A stretch of 64,000 nucleotides of DNA. It comes from Saccharum officinarum (lineage: Eukaryota > Streptophyta > Magnoliopsida > Poales > Poaceae). The notes under the pieces were generated by a model. The model ran no database searches and had not been told where the DNA came from. It worked only from the letters and a program-made list of their open reading frames with translations. The DNA is taken from assembly GCA_020631735.1 (NCBI GenBank), contig CM036179.1:25783063-25847062 (forward strand), read 5' to 3'. Of the stretch, positions 11,031 to 23,298 are shown in pieces (positions within the stretch are counted from its first letter, which is position 1; every line of letters starts with the position of its first letter). Position numbers and translations under genes: made by a program.

Positions 11031-12419
11031 GCAGCCGTCTCGAAGGCGGCCGCGAGCCCGAGCCTAGCAGGAGTAGCGGTCGCGCCGCCCTGCTTGCGCT
11101 CGTGCCGGGAGGACGAGTGCTGCTCCTCTTCCTCGCTCTCCTCTTTGTCCGCGCCGCCGTAGTAGTCACCCGTAGCAATGGTAGTAGGCCTACGCTTCTC
11201 CTCCTCTATCGCTGCGGCCTCACGTGGTTTTGCTGGTGGTGGCGGTTGCCGCAGCCGTCGCCACCCTCTGCCACAGCGCTCTTCATGGAGGAGGAAGAGG
11301 AGTGTGTGGGGGGCTTGTCGGAGGCCCTACGACTACGCTTGGTGTCAGAAGGGTTGGCGCCATCTCCAGGGAAACTGATGCGGGAGAAGACGCTGGCCTT
11401 AGACTTTGATGACATCGCAGGAGCCTTGGCAGGCTCGGCCTCATGCTGCGACACGGGCATAGCTCGGAGGCGGCAGGCGAGCGGATAGGAGCAATAGGAA
11501 CGAGTGGATGGGAATGATTAGATGAGCATATTTTTTTTTTGAGAAATGAAAGAGTGGAGTTGTTAGGCTTGGCGTCGCGGTCCACCAATGGAGCGTCTGG
11601 GCAGACAGACGCCCGCTTCCCAGCATTAGCGGTTAACATTGGAGCGTTCGCACGTTGGTTGTGAGAGTTAGGGCCCGATTGGAGGGCTCCGACCGGCTCT
11701 AGCTCCTGCACCATAGCTACACTATAGCAGCAATGTGGCGGAGCCGCCGAAGCACCTAAACCCTAGCTTATCTGGGTCCTTCGTTTCTCAGTTCATTTTT
11801 AAGGAGCTGGAGTCGTTTTTTCATGTGCTACAAAATTGAATCTCCCTTGTCGGTCTCTCTCTTATTATTCTTAGATATAAAGTAGTGGACGAAGATCTAA
11901 TTCTGATGAACCTCCCAGATGGCGGCGAGCGACCATGATTGTCATCTCCGGCACCCTAACTCACAGTTAGAACTCACAAAAAGAAACCTCCATTGCTTGC
12001 TCTATTTATCAGTATTGCGAGGGGTTGCCTCTATTGATATATTCGGAGTTAAGATGGAAGTTGCCACCGGAGGATTTTTTATCCTATCAAAACATCAAGA
12101 TTACGAGTGGCGTTTTTTTTTACGAAACGAGTGGCGTTATGAAACTGTTAGAGGTGCTGTTATACCTAGTGTTGTTGAGTCGCATGCGCTTTATCGATTC
12201 AATTCTTCCGGCCCTACCATCAGCTGACTAATGTTAGCGTGGCCCAATGGGAGGGGACAAAAGAACAAAAATATCGGCCCACAAACTAGAAACACAGCCC
12301 AATAGTGGTCAGCGGCTCCACCTTGTGTGCTCGGAGGTGCGCGCGGCAACAAGAGATCGAGCACCGGAGTCCAGGTTCTGGCTGAATAGCCTTTTTCTAT
12401 TTGTTTTGAAAATGGAATA
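11031..12419. other. GC-rich possible captured fragment and intergenic DNA
   Basis: Bases 11040-11470 are GC-rich. They carry a minus-strand ORF (11206-11460) with a serine/lysine-rich product starting MPVSQHEAEPAKAPAMSSK. I do not recognise it; next to the GCAACAT repeats it may be a gene fragment carried by a transposon. About 11660-11800 has GGAGGGCTCCGACCGGCTCTAG-type sequence seen in grass MITEs. The remainder up to 12419 shows no gene. Confidence 0.4.
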
Positions 12420-12427
12420 GCCCTATG

Positions 12428-12703
12428 TAGGGATAAAAACGGTACGGATATTTTCTGACCGTATTTGAGATCGAATCTGTTTAGAAGGGTTCAGATCTGT
12501 CCGTATCCGAGTCCAGATATTCAATATCCGATACCGTATCCGTATCCGAATACTTAAATTGCATATTTATGATGTCGACATCCAATCGTATCCTATCTAA
12601 CATGGAATACACTATCCATATTCGAATCCGAATCCGACCAGAAATATAAAAACAAATATGATATCAGTGATATCCGTCCGTATCCGATCCGTTTTCATCC
12701 GTA
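12428..12703. mobile_element. hAT-type MITE
   Basis: The ends TAGGGATAAAAACGG and CCGTTTTCATCCGTA are inverted repeats. They are flanked by near-matching 8 bp duplications (GCCCTATG at 12420-12427, ACCCTGTG at 12704-12711). The inside is filled with ATCCGTATCCGA-type subterminal motifs. It is 276 bp and non-coding. Confidence 0.75.
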
Positions 12704-12829
12704 ACCCTGTGGTACAGCACAGCAAGGAATCTCCCGCTTTCCTAAGAATTGCCTGCCGGCCAGTGTCCGACTCCCGCCTGAACTTCCCTCTCCACCGGAC
12801 CGAAAGAGAAAAAAAAAGTAAAAGTCTAG

Positions 12830-13310
12830 TACAACTATCATAAAAGTCAGTTTTTCTCTCTTAGAACTGAAAAACCGGATATAACTTCCCATCCATCTTT
12901 TCAAACCGGACATATGATCTCCTCGCTGTTTCTTTAGCCTTGTTTGATGCACATGTATTTATCTCAATCAACATGTATTAAAGTGGATTTTAGTGAAATT
13001 GAACTAAATTCCGTTCCAATTGACTCCAACACATAAGGATTGAAGTGGATACACATGCATCCGAATAAGGCCTTATGTGGTTTTTCTCTTTTCTTTTATA
13101 TATATTTCGACTGAATCTTTAAAAAATCATAGTAAATTACAGAAAAATTATAAAATAAAAAATCTAATTTTGTTAGATTCCATATGAGTAGATCTATACA
13201 ATAAACATGATATGGTATGCTTTAGTACAAAACTTTTCCTCTAGCTTTAAATCTATGTTTTTCTGTGATTAATTCATACTGTAGTTTTGTGGTCTAGAGG
13301 TAATTTTATG
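12830..13310. mobile_element. Left arm of a long foldback element (interrupted)
   Basis: The reverse complement of this arm matches 27025-27390. Shared blocks include AACCGGA(T/C)ATAAC, TCTTTTCAAACCGGACATATG and GATTAATTCATA. A Tourist MITE (12937-13072) and the large Gypsy element at 13311 interrupt it. The arm originally continued at 26661. Confidence 0.8.
12937..13072. mobile_element. Tourist-like MITE
   Basis: TTA duplications lie at 12934-12936 and 13073-13075. The ends are GCCTTGTTTGATGCA and TGCATCCGAATAAGGCC, and the length is 136 bp. The matching arm at 27270-27290 lacks this insert, which shows the empty site. A second copy of the family is at 30171-30308. Confidence 0.85.
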
Positions 13311-14194
13311 TGTCGGTGTTCGGACCCGAGGGGGTCCTAAACCAACGAGTAAATGCTGCGTGTCTCTTTCCTGGATGGTGATGCAAGGAACACACGGGGG
13401 TTTATCCTGGTTCGGGCAGAAGAAGGCCCTACGTCCAGCAGGGGGAGATGTTTGTATTCCTTGCACCGAGGTGCTCGTGTAGGGGTTACAAGCATGCGAG
13501 AGAGGGTGTCGAGCCCAAGTCTCAAAGAGAAAAGAGAAAAAGGCGTTGCTTGAGATGTCGATCTTCTGTTTTATGTTTTTCGTTCCGTCTTTTTCCCCCT
13601 CCGTTGAACCCTGCTCTTTTATAGGGTGAGGGAGGCCAAGACGACGGGGAGCCTTGAGGTGATGCTTTGTCGATTCCTGTTGAGTTGACTGTAGCGACGT
13701 GCCTTGGGAATGGTCGGCCATCCCTGGACACCCTGACGTTGTGGGAGACAAGATGGCGAAATGAACCCAGAGCGCCATGCCATACCGTCCTGTGAACTAA
13801 GTCGAGCGTCGGGCTGGGTCGAGGCCGGGTCGAGCCGGATGGATAAGGCCGAATCCCCGATATCGCGGAGAACGGCCTTGTCTTATCCTCCCTCGAGGGT
13901 GATTGATGGTGAACAGTGCGCGGTAAGGTGGGTATAGTGACGGGTTTCACCTCCCATCACGGGATGGGCGGTAAAACAGTGAGACCTGACACGGGTATTG
14001 TTCCCACGTCGATCCTGGCCGCAGCCATGCGGTAGGTGGTAGTAGGTAACCGCATTGATGATATGGCTTTTGTCCTGGGGTAGGCCAAAAAAAGTGTCGA
14101 GGTGCTCGGTCCGGGCTCACGCGAGTCGGAGTTCTCCCCAGCGGGCGTCGAGCCTCGCCGGTCGAGCGCTTCGAAGTACCTTGCGGCACGGATG
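13311..14194 (-). repeat. Gypsy 3' LTR, partial (cut by gap)
   Basis: It starts with TGTCGGTGTTCGGACCCGAG, identical to the inner end of the 5' LTR at 25558. It runs in parallel with that LTR to about its position 26463, with several one- or two-base losses and few substitutions. About 200 bp of LTR are missing into the gap. Confidence 0.9.
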
Positions 14195-14294
14195 NNNNNN
14201 NNNNNNNNNNNNNNNNNNNNNNNNNNNNNNNNNNNNNNNNNNNNNNNNNNNNNNNNNNNNNNNNNNNNNNNNNNNNNNNNNNNNNNNNNNNNNN
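14195..14294. other. Assembly gap of exactly 100 N
   Basis: A run of 100 N joins Gypsy 3' LTR sequence to Copia reverse-transcriptase sequence. Intact structure needs the rest of Copia RT and RNase H, the Copia 3' LTR (about 2.3 kb), and Gypsy RNase H and integrase here. The true gap is thus several kb, and 100 is a placeholder. Confidence 0.95.
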
Positions 14295-16576
14295 ACCAAA
14301 TTCTTCACAATAAGCTTGATCGGTTGATCCAAAGATGATGTCATCAACATATATTTGCACTATGAATAGATCATTTCATCTTCTTGTGAATAGAGTAGTA
14401 TCACCTTGCCCATTTGATCCCTTAAGAGAAGGAAATCCCTTAGCCTCTCATCACCATGCTCTAGGTGCTTGCTTTAAGCCATATAAAGCCTTCTTCAACT
14501 TGTAGACATGGTTGGGTTTCTTGTCATCTTCAAATCCGGGAGGTTGCTCAACAAAGACTAACTCATTGATGATCCCATTGAGAAATGCACTTTTGACATC
14601 CATTTGATATAGTTTGATGTTGTGTGCACAAGCATAAGCCAAAAATCTTATTGCCCTCCAATCTTGCCACGGGAGCATATGTCTCATCATAGTCAAGACC
14701 TTCTACTTGAGTGTAACCTTGAGCAACTAGTCTTGCTTTGTTTCTGCACAACAATGCCATCTTGATCTTGGCTTGTTTTTAACACACTTGGTTCAATCAC
14801 ATTGTAGTCATTTGCCTTTCTACCACTCCCAAACATCATTTCTTGTGAAATGTTAAGCTCTTCTTGCATAGCCATGATCCATCGGCATCCCTCAAAGCTT
14901 CTTCTATCTTCTTTGGTTCTATGGTTGACACAAATGATGCATGCTCATAAAACATAGTCCAATCTTGATCTTGTTTTGCACCCACTTCTAATATCACCAA
15001 TAACAAATTAATGGGGTGATCTCTTGTAACATGTTGTGGTTGGAGTACTTGCACTTGAATTGCTTGAGCTTGGTTGATCACTTGATGTATCTCGATGAGA
15101 AGAACTAGCACCATAATTTTTTGCACTTGAGAGTCACTAATAGCTTGAATGGTGAATTGAGCACTTGATCTTTATCATCATCTTGAATATCAATTACTTG
15201 CTTTGCTCTAATGTCCCAATGTCATGTTCTTCATTGCTTCCACCAATTGAGTTCCACAAACATCATCTAGATTCTCTTCTTCATCTTGTGACCCATTGGT
15301 TTCATCAAATTGCACATCATGGACTTCTTCTAGAATGCCACTTGAGTTGTTCCAAACTCTATAAGCTTTGCTTGTAGTTGAATAACCAAGTAGGAACCCC
15401 TCATCACATTCTTGTCAAACTTCCCAATCTATGTGCCTTCTTCAAGATATAGCATTTGCAACAAAACACCCTAAAGTAAGAAATATTGGGCTTTCTTCCA
15501 TGAAGTAACTCATATGGGGTTCTCTAGCAATGGATGACAATATAATCTATTGATGTAGTAGCAAGCGGTATTGATTGCTTCATCCCAAAATGATTGACTC
15601 ACATTGTACTCATGAAGCATTGATCTAGCCATATCAAGCAATGTTCTATTCTTCCTCTCAACTAGGCCATTTGATTGTGGAGTGTACTTGGCCGAGAATT
15701 GATGTCCAATACATAATGATCACAAAGTTCTTCAATTCTTGTATTCTTGAACTCACTTCCATTGTCACTTCTCACTTTCTTGATTCTAATCTCAAACTCA
15801 TTGTGAACTCTAGTGAGAAATGTCTTGAAGGTGTCAAACACTTCACTTTTGTCACTAAGAAAGAACCCATGTGAATCTTGTGAAGTCATCCACTATGACA
15901 AAGCCATACTTGTTGCCGCCTATGCTTGTATATGTTGTTGGTCCAAATAGATCCATGTGCATCAACTCAAATGCTTTGCATGTGCTCATTGTACTCTTCT
16001 TTGGATTGGATCTTCCAACTTGCTTCCCGGCTTGACATGCACTACAAAGCTTATTCTTCTCAAATTCAACATCTTTCAAACCATTGACAAGATTGTGAGT
16101 TGTAAGCTTCTTCAATTGTTTCATGCCAACATGACCAAGCCTTCTATGCCAAAGCCAACCCATGCTTGATTTGGAGACTAAGCAAGTTGTCAAAGAAGTT
16201 TCTCTAGCATTGAAGTCAACTAGGTAGAGATTCTCATATCTAAAGCCCTTGAATGCCACATTTGAACCATCCACACTAATAACTTCCACATCATCAACCC
16301 CAAAGATGCATTTGTAGCCTAGATCACATATTTGTGCCACGGATAGAAGATTGAAATCCAAACTTTCAACTAGCAACACATTGGAGATACTCATATCATT
16401 TGATATTGCAATCTTGCCCAAGCAATAACCTTGCCTTTCTTGTTATTGCCAAATGTGATAGAATCAACACCACTATCATTGTCATTGAATGAATCAAACA
16501 TTCTTGATGTACCGGTCATGTGTTGAGTGCACCCACTATCAATAATCCAATGCCTTCCTCCGGCTTTGTAATTGAC
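14295..16576 (-). pseudogene. Copia pol (protease-integrase-RT), truncated and frameshifted
   Basis: Minus-strand fragment of the polyprotein found intact-length at 60214-63413. It contains the protease DSG motif near its start and the integrase zinc-binding HRRLGH...CSAC region. The integrase core (MDLFGP, SDNGSEF) and the reverse transcriptase up to YVDD (14340-14351) follow. The gap cuts it about 45 bp after YVDD. Between 14295 and 15900 the frame changes every 100-250 bp through one-base losses, whereas 15855-16421 is open. The lesions thus thicken toward the contig end. It is not functional as assembled. Confidence 0.85.
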
Positions 16577-16587
16577 CTACAAGCAAA

Positions 16588-18626
16588 TCAATGAAGCTTA
16601 GGTACCCATTTTTGCTTGGGTCCTTGTAGGTTAGTAACTAAGCTCTTTGGTACCCAAATAGCCTTCTTCTTTGGGCCACAATTGGTGTACCAACAAACTT
16701 AGCTTGCACACCCTTCACACCCTTGGTAAGCACATAGCAAGAATCAAAAGGTATAGCATTAACAAGGTTCTTGCTTTGGTTCTTTTTATTGCAATTATGC
16801 TCTAGGTGCCCAACTTGCTTGCATCTATTGCAAAACCGACCATTGCCCTTCACAAAGCTAGGCTTTGGAGTTGCAAAGGCCAACTTGCCTTTCTTGGGGT
16901 TGTAGCCCAATCCCTCTTTGTTAAGAGAGAACCTTTGGCTACCCAAGCACTTAAGCAAGCGGGCCTCACCACCATAGGCCTTGCCTAGGGCGTGAGTGAG
17001 CTCATCCACCTCTCTCTTGAGAGTCTCATTCTCAACCATTAGTGAGGCATCACAAGTAAACCATCACTAGTAGTAGAGTAGAGTTGGTGGTGGTGGATGA
17101 AGAGCTACAAGAAGGGTTAGCATTTGACATGATGATAGGTTCATTAAAGGATTCATTAATTATATCACATGTAACACCTATATCACATGATACAACAACC
17201 TCCTTCTTTTCTTGTTGCTCAAGTAGCAATGAGTGAGCCTTTTCAAGCTTGAAATGAGCCTTACCAAGATCCTCATGGTCTTCCACTAGACTCTCATGAG
17301 TGGTCTTAAGCTCACTAAGAGCTTTCTCAAGTATTGCTACTTTCATTGAAAGCTTTTTACACTCCTTGTTCTTGGCAATAGCTATGTCTCTAGTTTGTTG
17401 CATCAAGTCATATAGTTGTTCTTTAGTTGGTTCATCATCATCATTTTCATTATCATTATCACTATCATGAGCATATTCCATTTCACTTTCATCATCACTC
17501 TCATCATATAATACCTTAGCTTCTTTAGCCATGAAGCATGAAGAGGATGAATCAAATAGTGATGGCTTCTTGTTGATAGCAATGGAAGCAAAAGCCTTGT
17601 TGGATGATTCTTCTTCTTCTTCCTCATCATCACTTTCCCAAGTGATCACATAGGCACCATTTTTGCCTTTCTTGAATGTCATCTTGGCCTCTCTCTTCTT
17701 CTTCTCAAACTTGCCCCTCTTGTTGTTCTTCTTCTTGTCATAGGGACATTCGGCTTGAAGATGTTCGGTGCTATCACAATTGAAGCACTTCCTTTGTTGC
17801 TCATTGCTCTTGAAATTGTCATTTCTCTTTTTGAAGCCTCTTCTTTTGATAAACATTTTGCCAATGTTTTTGACAACTAGAGCAAGTGCCTCATCATCAA
17901 CTTCCAATTCTTCATCTTCTTCGCTGTCATCTTTTTCTTGAATTGAAGCTTTGCCCTTTGAGGAGGTGGCCTTGAATGCCACGGTCTTCTTCTTCTTTTC
18001 ATCCTTCTTCTCATCAACATCTTGATCATACTTGTCAAAGGTCAATACCTCTCCAAGCAAATCATTGGGCTTCATTGTTTCAAGCCCATCTCTTTGTAGC
18101 ATCATGATCAACATCTTGAATCTTTTAGGTAAGCTCAACAAGAACTTGTGGCAAAAATCTTGATCTTGAGTTTGTGCCCTAAGCTCTTGAGATCATTGAC
18201 TATCACTTGCAATCTATGAAACATTTCAATGATTGTTTCATCATCCTTTTTCTTGAAGTTCTCAAACTCACTCTTGAGCCCATATAGCTTGGCACTCTTT
18301 ACAACCTTAGTGCCCTCATATGTTTCACTTAACCTTGTCCACACTTCATTTGCCAATTCCAAATCCTTGATGCCCTCAAATACTTTTGTGTCAATATTAT
18401 TGTAAAGTGTATTGAGAGCCATTCTATTGCATGTTCTATTTGCTCTATCTTCATCGGTGAGATGATCGGGATCAATGATAGCAAAATCATTCTCGGTGAC
18501 TTGCAATACTCTCTCATGAATAGAACCAAGGTACATTGTCATTTTTCTTTTCCAATGAGCAAAAGAACTAACACCATCAAAGAACGGTGGCTTGCCCCCA
18601 ACATGATTGAACACAATTTGAGCCAT
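16588..18626 (-). pseudogene. Copia gag, one or more frameshifts
   Basis: The ATG at 18626 begins MAQIVFNHVGGKPPFFDG and leads into a UBN2-type gag. Zinc knuckles follow (CFNCDSTEHLQAEC and CNRCKQVGHLEHNC), with an acidic, coiled-coil-like region between them. The protein forms the virus-like particle and packages RNA. The frame shifts once near 18140: an A is missing from an AAAA run compared with the copy at 58165. Segments 17050-18141 and 16638-17039 are otherwise open. The TGA at 16588-16590 closes gag as in the other copy, and pol lies in a different frame. Confidence 0.85.
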
Positions 18627-18671
18627 TTTTCACACCAAAGGATGTTAAGCCTTGATTAAAACGGTGACCAC

Positions 18672-18684
18672 GGCTCCGATACCA
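18672..18684 (-). promoter_or_regulatory. Copia primer binding site (initiator Met-tRNA)
   Basis: TGGTATCGGAGCC on the minus strand lies three bases inside the 5' LTR end. It is the usual Met-tRNA primer site of plant Copia elements, with one change (G for A) shared by the other copy. Confidence 0.85.
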
Positions 18685-18686
18685 AT

Positions 18687-21006
18687 TGTAAGGTCCTAGA
18701 TGGCTAGAGGGGGGGTGAATAGCCTATAAAAAATTCTACAAGCACCACTAAGCAAACTTGTTAGAATAACAAACGGCGTAAAGCGAGTTTTGCTTAGCCA
18801 AAGGTTGTGATGCAAGCCTCCTATCCACAAGTCTAGTAGATTATGATCTCTAGTTCACACAAGTGCTAAGTCACTAACTTACACTAGTGAGCAAGCTAAC
18901 AACTACTAGAAAGGCTACCACTAGAGCTACACAAGATAATCTAGTAAAAGTAAATGCGAGAGAGAGGATTGTGAAACTTATACCGACGGTGGAGTGAAGA
19001 TGTTGCCAATCACCAAGATGATATACAATCAATTAATATTGACAACAACACAATATGTAGACCAATCACCGGGAGACAAGAGACACAAAATTTTTGTTCA
19101 CCCGGTGTTCACTTGTGCACCGACAAGCTACGTCACCGGTTGTGTCGACCAACACTTAGATGGTTCCTCGGTGTGACCCTCAAGTCACTTGCCCCTCAAG
19201 GCATGCCCCGCAAGGCACCGCAAGACACCACTCTCAAGTGAGGTAACTCAATGACACGCGCAATCCAATAGAGTTGCTTTTGGCGTCCCGCCGAGGAAAA
19301 CACAAGAACCTCTTACAAACAACCGGAGGTGGCAAAAAACAATCACCTTCTCTTGCCAACGCCTCCAACAATCTCCAAGCCGGCTAGGAGCGGTACTCTC
19401 CAAGAGTAACAAGAAATCCACCGGCTAAACCACCCACAAGTGCCACTAGATGCCCTCAAGCTATAAAATGCACTTTGGGCTCACTCAATCTCACTTTTGA
19501 TTTGCAATCAAGCAAGAGAGATGAGTGGGAGGAGTAGCTCTAGCTCAAAGGATGCACAAGAGTGTTAGAAATGCCAAGAGACCTCCCCAAGGGCCGGCCA
19601 ACGAGTATTTATAAGCACCCCAAACAAATAGAGCCGTTGCCACTCCACTGACCGTTTTTTCGGGACGACCGGACGCGCCGGTCGAAACTGACCGGACGCG
19701 CTCAACCGCGTCCGGTCGCCCTGCGACGTCCACGTGTCCCTCAAATTTCGAATGCGACCGTTAGAACCTCCAACGGTCACTGCGCGCCAACGGTCAAACG
19801 CTATGACCGAACGCGCTGCTCAACCGACCGGACGCGCCGGTCGCACAGCACCGTGCGCGCGAAGCAACGACCGGACGCGCTCCTCGCAACGACCGGACGT
19901 GCCGATCCGCACAGCACCCGCGCCCGCGAAACAACGACCGGACGCGCTCCTCGCAACGACCGGACGCGACAGTGCCAGCGTCCGGTCGGAGTCCAGTAAG
20001 CTCCCTCGACGACCGGACGCGTCCAATCGCGTGTGACCGGACGCACCCCGCGTTCGATCGTCCTTGCGAACCGCAGTTCCTTCTGGGCACTTGACCGGAC
20101 GCGCCGGTCCCGCGAGTGACCGGACGCGCCGGTTGCAAACCCTAGCCCGCGTGCCCGATACCGCGCTGTACTGACCGGACACGTCCGGTCACACCGTGAC
20201 CGCGTCCGGTGCAGCGTCCGGTCACCTCAGTGACCCCGTTCGCCTCCGTTTCTTTTCCGACTTTTGGCGTAGTGGAAAATAGACATTTCATTTCCCCGAA
20301 ATCGCCTGAATCCCGCGCTCACACGCTCGGCGGGAGGGAGAGAGGAACCCAAACCCCTCTCTACCCGCAAACCATAGCGCGACCAACGCCACCTTTGCAA
20401 ATGTGCCAACACCATCAAGTGTACATCTCCATGTGCTTGTGTGTTAGCTTTTTCTCAATCATTTTCAAAGGTTTTCCAATTAGCTCACTAGGCCCTACAT
20501 GCAATGCACTTCATGAATTCACCTAGTGGCACCCGTGCATCGAATAACCGATAAGACTTCCCCTCTTAATAGTTCGGCTATCGATCCTAAACCACTCACA
20601 CCCTCTATGGTGTCTTGAGTGTAAAACAAAATGGCCCTATGGTTATATCTTTGCCTTGAGCTCATTTTGTTTCTCCAAATGATATGATCCACTTCATATC
20701 ATCACATGACCGTCTCGATCCATCGACCTTGACTTCACTTGCTCTTCACCGTTGCATCGGTCCGTCGGCGCTAAGTCTTGCTCAAGCTTCACCATCGCAT
20801 GGTCCTTTGCTTCGAAGCCTCGACTTGCCCTTCACCTTCACAACCGGTCCATCGAGCCAAGCCTCATCTTGGTCTTCACCACCTTGGTCATATGAGTCAA
20901 TGTCATGTCTCATATGCAATGACCACCTTTATCTAAATCATCCACTTAGATACAAAGGTTAGTCCTAGGTTTCATCAATTAGCCAAAACCAAACTAGGGA
21001 CCTTCA
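18687..21006 (-). repeat. Copia 5' LTR (2,320 bp)
   Basis: On the minus strand it begins TGAAGGTCCCTAGTTTGG and ends CCTTACA. It matches the LTR at 55787-58104 almost base for base. It contains the GACCGGACGC array (19660-20225), a TATAAATA box at 19606-19613 and the GGCTATTCACCCCCC end block. It interrupts the Gypsy RNase H sequence. Confidence 0.92.
19660..20225 (-). repeat. GACCGGACGC / GCGTCCGGTC motif array in LTR
   Basis: The same array as in the other two LTRs, with about twenty motif copies in both orientations ahead of the TATA box. The 20 bp palindrome position is 20172-20191 and has one changed base pair (GGACACGTCC centre instead of GGACGCGTCC). Confidence 0.85.
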
Positions 21007-23298
21007 ATAGGACAATGCCTCGCCCATGAGTTCGACCGCCCATTTGGCAACCCTACCCGAGGCTTCCCGGTTCTGGGCTATCTCTCCTAAGGGGAAAGAA
21101 GAAACCACAGTAATCGGGTGACCCTCGAAGTAGTGTCGGAGCTTGCGCCGCGTCAAGATGACAGCATATAGCAGTTTCTGGATCTGTGGGTATCGACACT
21201 TTGTTTCTGAGAGCACCTCGCTAACGAAATAGACCGGCCTCTGGACGAGCAAGGTACGTGCCTCCTCGGCCCGCTCGACAACCAGGGCAGCACTGACTAC
21301 TTGTGATGTCGCGGCGACATAGAGTAGGAGTGGTTCCCCCGGGGTTGGAGGAACGAGGATCGGTGAGTTAGAGAGGGTGGCTTTGAGTTTCGTGAGAGCC
21401 TCCTCAGCCTCAAGGTTCCAGGAAAAATGGTCCGATTTCTTCAAGAGACGGTACAGAGGGAGTGCTTTTTCGCCGAGGCGCGAAATGAAACGGCTGAGTG
21501 CCGTCAAGCAACCTGTGACCCTCTGTACGCCTTTTAGATCTCGGATGGGGCCCATCTTGGTTATCGCAGAGATTTTTTCAGGGTTGGCCTCGATGCCGCG
21601 TTTAGATACGATAAACCCTAAAAGCATACCTCGTGGGACGCCGAAGACACATTTCTCTGGATTGAGTCTGATGTTTTTTGCCCTGAGGCACTTGAATGCA
21701 ACGTCGAGGTCGCTGACCAGATCGTTGGCTTGTTGGGTTTTGACCACGATGTCGTCGACGTAAGCTTCGACGGTCGACCCAATGTGCTTCCTGAAAACAT
21801 GTTGCATGCATCACTGGTACGTTGCCCCCGCATTCCGGAGACCGAAGGGCATCGTAACGTAGCAATACATGCCGAATGGGGTGATGAATGAAGTCGCGAG
21901 CTGGTCGGACTCCTTCATTTTGATTTGGTGGTAGCCGGAGTATGCATCTAAGAATGAGAGAGTTTCGCATCCCGCAGTGGAATCAACGATTTGGTCAATG
22001 CGTGGCAAAGGAAAGGGAACTTTCGGACATGCTTTATTTAAACCGGTATAGTCTACGCACATCCTCCATTTCCCATTCTTTTTCCTAACTAATACAGGAT
22101 TAGCTAGCCACTCGGGATGATGAACCTCCTTGATGAACCCGGCCTCCAACAGTTTGTGTATCTCCTCGCCGATGACCCTGCGCTTCTCCTCATCGAAGCG
22201 ACGCAGGCGTTGCTTCACCGGTTTGGATCCGGCCCGGATCTCCAAGGCGTGCTCGGCGACTTCCCTGGGTATGCCTGGCATATCCGAGGGACTCCACGCA
22301 AAGATGTCGACGTTTGCGCGGAGAAAGTCGACGAGCACTGCTTCCTATTTAGGATCGAGGGTGGCACTGATGCTCAGTGCCTTTCCCTTGGGATCAGCGG
22401 GGTCGAGGGGTACGAGTTTGACATCTTCGGCGGGCTCGAAGGAGCCGGCATGGCGTTTTGGGTCGGGAATCGTATTGGCGAGACCGTCGAGGTCTGCAGC
22501 CAAGATCGCCGACCCCAAAACAGCCTCGCCGTGCTCGACGCACTCGACGTCGCACTCGTCGGCATGTTCATACGAGGGCCCTATAGTGATGACACCGTTT
22601 GGGCCTAGCATTTTGAGCTTGAGGTAGGTGTAGTTCGGGATTGCCATGAACCTGGCGTAGCATGGGCGCCCTAGGATAGCGTGGTACGTTCCGCAGAATC
22701 CGACCACTTCGAAAGTGAGAGTCTCCTTTCTGAAGTTGGCCGGTGTGCCAAAACAAACAGGCAGATCGACCCGGCCGAGGGGTTCCGCCCGTTTCCCTAG
22801 CACGACTCCGTGGAAACCCCCGACGCTAGGTTGGAGGCGCGCTCTCTCGACCCCCAGAAGGTCGAGGGTCTGGGAGTAGATGATGTTGAGGCTGCTTCCG
22901 CCGTCCATGAGCACCTTGGTGAGGCGTGTGTTGGCGATGATGGGGTCAACAACGAGCGGATAGACCCCCGGGTTGGGGACGTAGTTCGGGTGGTCGTCAC
23001 GGTCGAAAGTGATGGCCACCGCGGACCAATCAAGGAAGCGGGGTACTGCCGATTGTACGGAGAAGACCTCACGCCGTTCTCGCTTGCGCTGGCGCGCAGA
23101 GAGGCAGGTCGAGGGCCCTCCGTAGATCATGAAGCAGTCATGGATCTCGGGAAATTCCCCGTCCTTGTCGTCACCCTTAGGGTCCTCCTTCTCGTCCTTC
23201 TTGGCACCGGCACCCCTGAAGTACCTACGCAGCATGTGACAATCCTCGAGGTTATGGTTAGTGAGTCCCTTGTGGTAGGGACACGGCTCTTTGAGCAT
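21007..23298 (-). pseudogene. Gypsy (Tat-like) pol: protease, RT, partial RNase H
   Basis: The order on the minus strand starts with a Zn-knuckle-like CPYHKGLTNHNLEDC segment and the aspartic protease core (LMDGGSSLN near 22894-22915, AILGRPCYARF). Reverse transcriptase follows ([52 protein letters not shown]), then the RNase H start ([17 protein letters not shown]). An in-frame TGA at 21811-21813 replaces the usual Arg after ATYQ. It is shared with the other copy, so it predates their split. A TAG also lies between the protease ORF (to 22345) and RT ORF (from 22338). The Copia insertion ends the sequence at 21007. Confidence 0.88.
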
